A DNA stretch of 64,000 bases from Sipunculus nudus. Taxonomy: Eukaryota > Annelida > Sipuncula > Golfingiida > Sipunculidae. The translations under genes were made by a program, and so were the position numbers. Under the pieces are notes generated by a model. The model saw only the letters and a program-made list of their open reading frames with translations, made no database searches and was not told the DNA's origin. Within the stretch, counting starts at the first letter, position 1. Every line of letters begins with the position of its first letter. The stretch is taken from contig CM049308.1 in the NCBI GenBank assembly GCA_026874595.1, forward strand, positions 51,094,624-51,158,623, read 5' to 3'. This document shows, piece after piece, positions 49,822 through 61,900 of this stretch.

Positions 49822-49905
49822 TTAATCCAATACAGTTGTCCCTGTTAGTAGGTAGCCACTGGCAGCATTCATGTTGATGTCAGGATGTGTTCTGTTTTGA
49901 AGAAC
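49822..49905 (-). CDS. TRMT6: TRMT6 exon 11, residues 494-520 and stop
   Basis: Acceptor TTGTACAG. Encodes VLQNRTHPDINMNAASGYLL then TGTTVLD and TAA. It aligns with human VLPDRSHPKLLMSGGGGYLL followed by SGFTV; the longer human tail after this point is absent. Confidence 0.93.
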   Translation of the reverse strand, partial: VLQNRTHPDINMNAASGYLLTGTTVLD

Positions 49906-52900
49906 CTGTACAAAACAAAAACAGCTGAATACCACTCATGTAATGGTTCACTCTGTGACAAAGTTAAAGACTCCATACTGTTACTTTCATAATGAACATA
50001 GAATTTGTCCTGTATATGAATTAAATGTTAAAAGGAAAAAGCTGACAAGGAGTCCAAAATGTAACCCCCAAGTGAGTGAAAAAGCTGTCAAAGAGCTCCA
50101 TAATGTCACCCTCAAATGAGTTAGTGGATAACATTTATGAATCACCACAGCAGGTATATCTTGAGTTTCTTAGAGCATACTTGTCCCTCCCCTGTCATTT
50201 GGTGCTTGATAGTCTACACCTGAAACTGAGACCTTTGGATAATGCAAAGACAAATCAACCATATTGATGGCATTATATATGACAGTTGACACTAGTTAAG
50301 CTACAATAGGATGAAAATACAAGTACTGGTTTGTTTACAGCATACTGGTTAGTCCAGTGTTGATGTGTGTTCATGTGCAACACACACACTGGAAACCCAG
50401 CCCAAATAGAAAACCAGACATTTCTGGCTTTTTCACCACATACCCCAATTTACTTTTACTCGGAGAAAGGCATATTAAGACTTTTGTGACACAATTTCTG
50501 AAATCCCTGCAAAACTGACCAGACAGAGAAATCGGTTCCAACTAAATAAAATATGTTCTACCATCAAGTGCCCATTGAAGTTTGATCAGTCCCTTAAAAT
50601 TAAAATTATCAGTTTTATATTAAAGCTTAAGAGATCAAAGGTCTAATACAATATCGAAGTTTTCATAACAAAAACAAAAACCTGTATTTTCTGACCTTAT
50701 GGTCCTTGATCTGGTAGCCAAGTGACATGTGGTCTGTCATGGGTTGGCAGCCTCACTTTGACAGTTTCATTTTTTAGAATATTACGACACTAAACAACCA
50801 ATCAGCAGCTTTTAAATTAATGTATATGTAGTTGTTTGAGCATGTGACCAGTGACCCTGACCTTCATCGATGGGGTTGAGATGTTGTATAAAAATACTGT
50901 TTTATCAGATATTGATCATAATGAATAACTAAATTATTGCACCGACCTGTCAATTTAAGAAAGATTAAAAAGTTTCAATGGTTTGCCTAATGTTGGACAG
51001 ACTATAACATCACAAAAACTGCAAATCCCCTGGTGTTAATGTCTCACCTGGTACCCTCTGAACCAGGTCTCTGATACCCGGAGGTTTATGACTCCACCAC
51101 GGACGTTACGAAGCTGATGATACAGGTCAAGCAGCGGCTCCTTCTGGCTGCAGTAAACAACAAACTGTCGGCTCGGAGCCAGGAAATCCAGCAGCTTCAT
51201 CACCAGGGGTGTTGGGTAGAACTTACAGGCCACGATCAAACTAAAGGTGAACAGCAAACATGTCATAATCAGGAGCTGGCCAGAAACTGTCAAGACTTCT
51301 AGTATATTTTGCTGAAAATGCTTTAACATGATAAAGGACATACACCTCAGTACCAATGACAGATAAAGGAAAAGCATCATTTGATTATTGAGAAGTTTTT
51401 TTTTTTAATGACAAAAGTCATTTATAAAACTTCATCTAACAGCATGAATTTTGATGAGAATGTAATTCGGGTGAGAAACTCTATTGGTAAATATGTATAA
51501 TGAGTTTCATGAAAATTCATAGGATTTTTGGCAAGTCACCAAGGTGCCCCCAAAGTGCGGTGACCTCTGACCTCATAAAACATGCTTGGATTTCAATGGA
51601 ATTCGATCTTGGGCGTGATATTTTATGGATTAACACTTCTGATGAATTTTATCAAAATTCTTCTAATTTTTTTATAAGTTATCGTGGCAACACCACTAAG
51701 TAGTTGAGTGACCCATGACCTTATAAGATATGTGTGGACATTGCCAATAATCCAACTTGGGCAAGATAATCTGTTGGTAAGTACTTATGGTGAGTTTTGT
51801 GCTGACACTAAAAGTTAATGGACGGATGGACAGTGGGTATACCGTAATACTCCTGTCATATGACGAGCGGATAAAAATATCTGTTATTATTTCCAATGAT
51901 TAATAATTACATGGAACACAATATTTAACATGAACATTTTAAATCTGTGTAAAGAGAAGACGTCTGAAACTGAACACCTACATTATCCTATATGTGACAT
52001 AATTACATTATACTGGTCTGTTATCACGGAATTCCCACTCAAACCTAGTGGCATTCTACCCCTACGAAATAACAATACGTCAGAGTGGCATGCTTCCAAT
52101 TCTCAATAACCAGGATGAAAATCTCAATAAGATTTTGAAATGTTTTAATTATTTTTACAGTTCAAAACTGTCTTCTAGAAAACAAGACCAGCCACAAGAT
52201 ATGATTGAACTTTCTAACCACACCAAACATGTGAAAAGATTGTTTAGACACGGCAAATTGGTAAAACTCCCTGCACATTTGTTCAATTTCTGACACTGTA
52301 AAAGCATGATGGAAGTGAAGGCAGTTGGATTTACACTGTGGGTTGTATGTTAACATGTATTCTTTTGTGTTAAAACCTGACTTGTAGCCTAATATAACAT
52401 ATGACTGGCATCATGAGTATTAGTAGCCCTATCATTCCAATACACTCACCAGTCCATGTCTCCTTTCTCAATGATACTCCTGGCATGGTCTAATTTTTCT
52501 TGTCTAACTCTTCTTCTTCTCTCGATCTCTTCTTCCTGTCATATCAAATTATCGATGTTTCTTTACCAATTTTAGTATTATTATTACCTCACATATAACA
52601 AGAACATTTTAAATTTACAAGTAGCAGCCAAATTATATATACTGCTTATCAGTATAATCTTATAATATATAAATTAGACAATTAGGTCTAGAATGGCAAA
52701 AATTGGTATCAGATCCTTACAACATACATTCAAATTATTGTAATAAACAAGGATTCACTCAAATAACAGCCTGTTTACCATGAACATTAACTAAATTATT
52801 TCACTTGCATTTTGTCCATAATTATTAATAAAGAATATCAGTTTTTAGTTCATTGGAAATTGTAAACCAAATCAGCAAATGATTATACCAATAGCTCAGA

Positions 52901-55900
52901 ACAGACCAAATAGCACGTCCCCCTTCCCCCTATAGTGACGTGTACTTCTGAATTGCCTACAGTACACAAAATTTCTGAATTTTCAAGATGGAACCACAAG
53001 CAATGTTTAATATTATTAACTACAGTGCTGGTAACAATTTGGGATGTTTTGGTAATGCATGTCTGCTGAGTAAATTATGACTACTTGTATGACATTTAAT
53101 GTTACATAAATTATCAAAGATTATGTCAATGTAAGAAAACTATATATTAACATATACTAACTGGGAGCACAATTTTTTTCCTCTTTTGACCTTTGCCTTG
53201 CCAAAGTCGTATATTCTCTAGGGATTGTGATTGGCTGTCCACCTGGTCTGATTGGTCATTCCCTTCACTGCTCTTCTGTGATTGGTCAGTCCCTTCTGTA
53301 TCTTGCTGTGACTGGTCAGCAGGACTAGTTTTAGTTTCTTGCTGTGACTGGTCACTCCCTTCAATAATATTCTGTGACCGGTTATTCCCTTCTTCCTCAG
53401 GATCTTTATTATGTACTGTTCCTTCCTCACAGTCCATTAAACATTCTACATTTTTAGTTATATTTGTTGATTCCAAGTCTGTATTATCTCCTGATGAGTC
53501 TGCATGACCTGACAGTGTAACTGAACTGTCCTTGACCTTTGATTCTGGGTCACAAACAGTACTTTGTGATTCTGTTATATCTTCTTGTCCTATAGTTTGA
53601 GAATTTTTCTGCAATGAATTTACTTGATCCATTGGGAAAGTTTCCAAAATGTCCATGTGCTCTTTTGGGAAGTTAAATCCTGCCAATATAGGTCTGAAAG
53701 GAAAACAAGAATGCAAACTTTTAAACACACTGGATAACTTCAACCTTGTTATGACAGGCACAACATATAGTTATAAAAGGTATGAATCTGAATTTACCTT
53801 GTAAACATTTATTTGTTAGCTTATCAATCAAACAAAAAAATACCAAAACTTTATGGTATAAAAAATTTCCCAAAATAATGTTTTAGCTCAGCTGACTGAA
53901 AATCATCTGAGCCATATCAATCACTCTTTTTCCTTCGTCCTGTCTGTCTGTCCATTAACAGGGCACAAATCTTTACTGCTGGACCCAGCATCTTCTAACA
54001 GAAAACCCATGGAGGTCCATAAAAAAATCTAAGAAACCTCAAATCATCTCACTGTGACCTATACCCTCTTAGCTATGAGGCTTGAAAGTACCCAAAGAAT
54101 AACTAGAATACGGGTAGTCGACAAGCGACTACGTGTATCCGCCTAAATCAGAGTGGAACGGGTGAAGTGAGGCATGGATTGAGTGGCAAGGGGAAATAGA
54201 GTGAAGTGTTGCATATTAGCATGGATGTCTGCAGCCAAATTGTGTATGTAGGTTGCTCCACCTACCACAAAATCCAGAAAGCCGTCCAAGTTGTATATAT
54301 ATGCAAAATTTAAGGCAGATAAGTCAAACCACTACATGTATATGAGTGATTTTTGCCCTTGGCAGACAAACAGATGGACGCTGTGCAAAAATGGTTGCAG
54401 GTGGCGCCACCAGTTTTGCGTATGATAAAGAGCTATGTGAGAACTATACACATGCAAAACTTTGGCCCAATCGGTCAAACAGTTCCCAAGATATGAGCTT
54501 GGATATCTGTTGCATAAACTAGAATGTAGGTGGCGCCACCTGTAATAAAATCAAGAGAGCTGTCGGGGATGTATAAACCTGGAAAATTTTAGGCAGATAT
54601 GTCAAACCACTGCCGAGATATAAGTGATTTTATCCCATGGCAGACAAATAGACGGGAGCTGTGCAAAACTGGCTGCAGGTGGCGCCACCAGTTTTGCGTA
54701 TGATAAAGAGCTATTTGAGATCTATACACATGCAAAATTTTGGCCTAATAGGTCAAACGGTTCCCGAGATATGAGCTTGGATGTCTGCAGCGTAAACGTG
54801 AATGTAGGTGGCGCCTCCTGTCATAAAATCAGAAAAGCTATCCAGGATGTATACGCATGGCGAATTTCAGGTGAATTAGTCAAGTCACTGCAGAGATATG
54901 AGTGATTTTAACCCAAGGCAGACGAACAGATGGACACTGTGCAAACATGGTTGCAGGTGGCGCCACCATTTTTTGTGTATGTTATAAAGCTCTCCAAGGG
55001 CTACATTTGTGCAAAAAAATTCTCCTGATCGGTCAAACGGTTCCCGAGATATGTGGGTTTATGTGTGGAAACAGACGCACAAACAGATGCAGAGCGCAGA
55101 GGAAAGGTCAGAGGTCATAAACAAAATCAGGGCGCAGCAGTTCACATGTGACCCGAACATAATCCCGGGTTTCATAAAATTCCGCCCAGCGGTTACGGAG
55201 TTCTCCGGACACCTACGCGGCGGTGGCGGCAGGGTGAAAACATAGTATCCGCAAAACTCTGTTTTGGCGGATACAATTACACATTTGATACAAAAGCTCC
55301 AGTATCTGAGTAACTAATGCATTGATTGCCATGATCGTTTCTCATTTCCAGAAGACTGGAGATGCCACCAACATTTTATCTACTTTTTAGCATTTTTTGT
55401 CCTTTTTTTAAGACCTTGAGATGAAGCCATCCATCCTTTAACAGGGCACAAATCGTAACCGTAAGACCTAATATACATCCAAGGAGGTCCTAAGCAAATC
55501 TCCTTGGAAACCTAAAATTAGGTCATGGTGACCTATATTTTGAAAACTACAGGCTGAAAACCTGATTTTGACCTACCAGTCAGTCAGATTGGGCACAAAT
55601 AGTATCTGCTAGGCCTAAAAACTTCAAACAGGCCATTTAGGTAGGTCCTCGGTAATTCTGCCTGGAAAACTAAATTAGACCATGGTGACCTACACTCTGT
55701 GAAACATGGCCCTAGAATGGTCAAAGTAATATACAGAGAAGTCTTGAGCAATCTCCATGGAAACTTGAAATTAAGTCATAGTTACCTATATTGATGACCA
55801 AAATAATTGTAAGCACCCAGTCAGTCAGACAAGGTATAAAACTTTACTGTTGGACCTAGATTCTTCTGTGTTGTTATCCAGGGATGTCCTTAAAAATGTG

Positions 55901-58900
55901 CATGTTCATGTTTATCTCAGCTGACTGCATACAAAAAGGCTAGAATTCATGGGAATGGCTAGACAAATTATCATAAAATATATTTTCTTCTTGTTGAGTT
56001 TGAAGAACTTTAATTGCTAGAGTTGAATGGGGATACCACCTTCAAAATTTGGCATTCTGATTCAGATGATAAAACTCCTTTAGTGAATGTCTTCCTAGTC
56101 TGCTGAGCACAATGACCCACAGATCACTTGTTTATGCTTGATCTAGTTAATATTCAATAATCAATGTTCATTATTAATAATCAATGTTCTCTTGAAAATG
56201 TTATCACATGCAATTAGAAATGCAAAAACAGAATTAATCAGCACCGAATATACACAGGTAACTAATTAGATATTCAAATATTAAAACAAAATCCAAAGTT
56301 TAATTGGTTTAAAGCATTAATTATGAAATAATATATATGAACTGATAATGTGATGATCATACTTTTTCACATACTCAAGCTTTATTTATTTTAGTTTCTG
56401 TCCTTTATCCATGTTCCTTGATATGGGAATGATAATCTATATGTATTACTTACCCCTGAGGAGCTGACCCATGTCTGATTTGTATTATCCGTCCATGTCC
56501 TGTAAGATGAATTAAAACTGCTGGATAAAAGTATCAGGTTTCCCCAAGCATGGCAATATGTAATATGGCTTATAATGGGGAACTGATTTAGTTACAGAAC
56601 CACAGAATAACTACTTTTATAAATGCTTGTTCATCTGATACGTGCATGATCAGTATTTCTATTGTAATTGTTTATGGTGGAGTTAACTTTTGATTAAAAC
56701 AAAAAGTAAAATTAAATGTTTCACAAAGATTTAATGTTTTTAATAAAAATATAATTTTATAGAATAACATAACAAAATGTAAAATTTCTTTCAAGGATCA
56801 TTCAAAATCATACTTAAATATTTTAAATCAAATTAAATTGCACAATGGGACCAATCAAAATATGAAATTTTCTGTGACGGGGCAAGCAACATATTGTATA
56901 TTAAACTTTTGATCATACATTCAATTTCAATCAAGAAAAAGTATTATTTTCAAAAATGAATCAGAAAAGAAATGTTTTTAAATTAATGAAAAGCAACCAA
57001 AGGAGACTGCTGTCAGATATGATGTAACAGTGGCTAGGAAAAGATAGCCCACTTGCTGGAGGAAAAGAGAGCAAGGAGAAAGGTGAGACAACGGAAACAG
57101 CTGATCCTGCAACACCACTCAGACATAAACTGCAAGAAGTGTAGCAGAGACTGCCTTGCCAGAGTAAGACTTCAGACACTGCTCACATGTGGACTGACTG
57201 ACAAGCCACGGTGCTAAAATTGTCTATTAGATAGAAGGATGCCTTCCGAAGTTCCGGTACATTACTGTTAACTCAGAGTACTGCAGGGCGTAAAGAAAAA
57301 CACTTTAATGTCACAAGGGATGCTTCTTACCTGCTAACCTCTCCATGATGGCCCCAAGCACCAGGCCCTGACAGGTCTCGACCAGCAGCACCTTGCTTCC
57401 TGCTCGAACATTACCCTGCGTCAACATCTGACTCAGGGTGTCTAACCTCAGATGACTGTAGTGTGGAACATGGTGAATGTAAAACACAACTTATGAGTGT
57501 CAAATTATATAACATTGTATAATATGAGCAGCTGTTAAGTATTTTGACAATGAAATCATAGCTTGTGAAGAAAACTTGCTGTAATTGCAACAAAACTGAA
57601 TACTAGTATGTTAATTAGCCCTGCCTGGGCTTTAGTGTATTGTTTACTGCTAAAATGCTTCAAATGTAATGTGATTCCATGTACCGATAGACGCGACGTG
57701 ACTCAGTTCTAGCTCTTATCACTGATGCCCTGTAAAGTCTGTATGGCGAATCCCTGATATTTGCATATTAGGGTGTCACAAGGCTCCTGACCATTCCCTT
57801 GCATTTGCATATCAGACCCCCTGGCCTTCTGTGAATGGCATCGTTGCTATGAGGAGGCTAACAGCTTGGTAATATTCGCACTGAAAACATGCATATTTTT
57901 AAAAAGTCCATACATGGACTTTCATGTCCTATGATATATCTCTGCTGTTCGAACATATGGTCCACTGGCAAATTTAAGTATATTGTAGACAATGTCACAT
58001 CGATTTTGTACTGTGTATTTGTTAGTGTTCAAGTTACACATGAAAGTTCTGCCACTGTTGAGTTGCCAACACGCTGAACTGTGATCGTTTCAGTCAGCTG
58101 ATACATAAATAACAGTTTTACTGCGTTCGTCGCGTGTGGACCTAAATATCTCATGCTGATTGGATGACCTGGAGACACATTTTTAAACCGGCCTGCAGCA
58201 ATGAGCACTGGTCTAATAAACAGTGACACACTGACTCACTGAGGCTTAGGGTTTTATATAGTGTTAAAAATCTAGCCGTACTCAACTAGCCGAGGACCTA
58301 AACATATTAAGACTGATAAAATGGGAATATATATATATATATATATCGCAAGCTGGTAGCCCATAACAGGCTGTTAATGAATTAACCATGTTGGTTTTGA
58401 TAAAAAGATCCTGGGAAAGACCACTATAATTACTCCTTACGTCACTGGGAAAGACCTTCGTTCAGCGAGGCGGTGATGTGTGGTGCTGACTGTCAGGTAC
58501 GGCCCAAGTTTACCAGTGGATGAAATAAGAGGGTCAGAGAATGGTAAGTAGTTATGTAAGTTGCTGCAGGGTAGCTGTACCAAAAGTAAGTGCGACACAG
58601 TGAGAGCTGTTTGATATCTCTGTCAGAGCCATTTCATTGACTGGGCCAGTCTAATGATAATTGATGAAGTGTTACCAAGAAAATCCTAATTTCTTATTTC
58701 TTTAGTTCATGCTAATCATTATTACAAACACAAGAGTAATTTACTCAACCTTTATATTCTGATTGGTTAAATATTCCTGAAAGAAGACCATGAAATTGGT
58801 TAAAATTCACTTGGTCTTACATGACTCACCATATTTTTGATGGTTTCTGACAATAGTAGGTTTCTGCAAGGAGTCGTGTTGTAGGCCTCAGTATTGTGAT

Positions 58901-61900
58901 CAGATGTGTATGTCTGAAATATAACATTAAGAGTACTCTTAATTTAAATATCATGAAAAACTATCAAATACGAAAAGACTGAAAGGAATTACTTAAGTAT
59001 ACAAAAAATATTGTCATACAATGGCAATTTATGTTACAATTTTCAAAGATTGAACGGTCTAAATGTTAAATTTTAACTAAAGTGATAATTCATCAGTTAT
59101 GGAACAGCCACAGCTTAAACTGGCGTGATATGATAAATTCATATTTCTCAATTTACAATTAAAAGAAGCATCCACCATGGGGGTGCAAACCCTGCACAGA
59201 AGAAAGTGTTTAAAGTTTGTGCCACGGAACGTTAATTACAAGTAAACCTGTGTTATTCCTGGGAATTTTTCAACTGAAATTTTTGTTTAAAACACCCTGG
59301 ACATTGATGTACGATGGTTTACTGACAGCTCTCAATGAAAACAATAACCTTCGCTTCAAGCAGGTTAAATTAATGAAATATTCTTACATCTGTATTAAAG
59401 AAAGGAGGCATCTAGTTTTATCATATGTCTGTTTAGTGACATGAACATGATTGACATACATCAGCATTGGTCACATACTTTTGTTTTTTCTTCTTGATGT
59501 ACTTCTGTTGGGAATACTCATTTTTCGCACTAAAAGTTGAGCTGTTTTCTATCAACTTGTCCACAATTGTCTACAAAGAAAAATCATTCTCTAATATATA
59601 AAGTATCAACATTTTAAGGTATAAAAACTTTAAATGATGTTAAAATATCAATATCTAAATATTAATATTGGAAATGAGAAATGCTAAACTATCTGTTGTT
59701 TTAATCTGATTCTGAGCTAATGCAAGACAGGCATGACAAGAACTGTATGAAAAACTGAAAAGAAACAAAATATTATAGTTTAATCTTCTCTACCTTTGTA
59801 ATGCAAGCCCTGATTAGCATATGGAAAAGGATGTGTATTTATCAATAAATTTGAGTGACGGCACTGAGCTCCAGTTTAAGGAACTGCAATAATAACTAGT
59901 AGATTTTGTCTGGAGTGACAGTTCATGAATGTATCAATAAGTCAGGCTTAGATCTGACTTCTAAGTCCTAGATAGAGGACTATGGAGGTGTAGAACCTCT
60001 CCAGTAGCTCCTGTTTTCCGCATGGCCTCAATATCTTCTTTGGACAGTTTCTGGTTCTTCTGGATATCATGCAGGTTTCTGTTGTCTCGTCTCTGTACTG
60101 CTTCTCCCTCTGAAAACAGCCAGACAATTTACATTAAATACAAAGACCATACTTAAAGTAACTGTATACAACCAACACATTTCCAAATTATTTTGAAGCT
60201 GGTTTACATTTATTTCCTGGTCACATAACTGAAGAAAATAAACAATAAAAAGTTTTTGATAAACCTTGTAATTAAACAATTTAACTATGTAATTCTTTTC
60301 TTATTCATATACTGATAAAGGATACATCAAACCAATGATTATCATAGAATACATAATAAAAATGGTCTTATTAACACATGACAAGTTGCTCTTTAATTAA
60401 AATGAACTAATATTTATTTGACAATAACAATCCTGGAAAATTAATTTATTAATACAATTCCAGGAGAAATAAGTAAGTCCACCCAAAAAATTATTGTTCT
60501 ATGGGCTCTGGGTACAAAAAAATATGGTGTGAGGGGGTGATTTATTTTCTTTTTATTTCTGGTCAAAAAATCTGCTCAAGTTCTTAAAATGGTGTATATG
60601 ATCAACAAAACATTTAGTCAATTTTTCATACCTTTAAGATTTCTAAAAAGGAATTCATGCCATAGCACAAATTAGCAACATTACCAAAGAAATTGTCTTC
60701 ATTTGCAAAAAAAATTAGATCAACAAAAAATGGGAGCAGTGAATCTGAAGAATGAGTAATTATGTTTTTATGGTCCAATGCAGATTTATATATGAAATCA
60801 AGAAAAGCACAAGTATGAAAAAATAAACCTCAGAAGTGGAATCCCTTAGAAATGATAAAGAACAAAATACAATATAGCATTGAAGGTATGGTAGATGCTA
60901 CACCTGTTTTCTCTTTGAGTGCCTTTCTTGAGATCCTAATGAGCTCCTTGTTTCGCACCTCAAACAGTGATCCGTACGGATGACCCACCGCTCCATCCAG
61001 CTTCAGTGTCACAGTTTTCATCCAAAATTTTCTGTAATATATATGAAGATCCTTTTGGTGAGGCAAAAAAAAATAGAAGGTATGGTTCTCAGGCACCGCC
61101 CGCGTCAATTTTAAACCCCCGCATCAAAAAATTTATTTTGATTTTCAATAGAAACTTACCAATGTTGAGCTCCAGCTGCTCGGACATTTCTTTCAAGAGG
61201 ATAACAATCATTCAATTTTGATAAGATTTCCTTTATTATGCAGTGCTTTTACTTGTTTAGCAAAATAAATCTGTCTTTATCATGCTTTTCCCTTATCATT
61301 TGACATTTTTATTGAAACATACAAAAAAAAATTAAAAATAAAAAAAAACGCCCGCCCGCATTGATTTCTGAAAACATACAAAATGTATACAAAACATACC
61401 ACTTTGATTGAAAAACATTTATCCATTTAAATATCAATTTGGGTTAGTTATTGTCCATAAGTAGTGAGTGCTAGTGACTTGTGTTAAAAGGCAAAAAATA
61501 TGTCTGCCCTTGGTTTCCTCCACAACCACTCATACATGACACCTACGGCCATCTCCTAGTCACAGCTGGGTAAGGATTGTTCAGGCGCATAACAAGGTTT
61601 CTACTGCCAGCTGTGCAAATTATGTCCCCCCTCTTAGTAAACTGGATGTAATCATTGTAAAAGCTTCTATGCTCACATCACACTCAGTTCACTTGCCTTT
61701 TAATTTGATGGTGCATTCCTGGTTCTCAAGTTCTATAAGTGAGACAAGCTTTTGTGGCTAAGGGACTCAAAAATGGGAGATCGCGAGTTCAAATCTCATC
61801 TGAGGAGCAGTGAGATTTTTCACGGTCGGCCCAAACCAGTGGTGAGCACTCTGCAGGCTAAATGGGACGGCTCTGCCACACAGCCATGTTTCACTCACAA

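Larger units (their letters stand above)
53694..56453. other. TRMT6 intron 7, filled by a family A element
   Basis: Apart from short unique flanks, the intron is occupied by copy A5 (53885-56132) and its nested family C element. No coding exon was found inside, and phases of exons 7 and 8 join cleanly across it. Confidence 0.75.

Noticed and set aside
51036-51380. Single 114-codon frame covering TRMT6 exon 10 and both sides
   Set aside because: Only 51048-51240 is conserved and bounded by splice sites; the ends are intron read-through.
53193-53507. Plus-strand frame with repeated CDWS motifs
   Set aside because: It is the antisense shadow of the DQSQ repeats in TRMT6 exon 8.
61755-61830. 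A tRNA gene
   Set aside because: A and B box motifs are present, but no acceptor stem or anticodon arm fits; a SINE-like element is the better reading.
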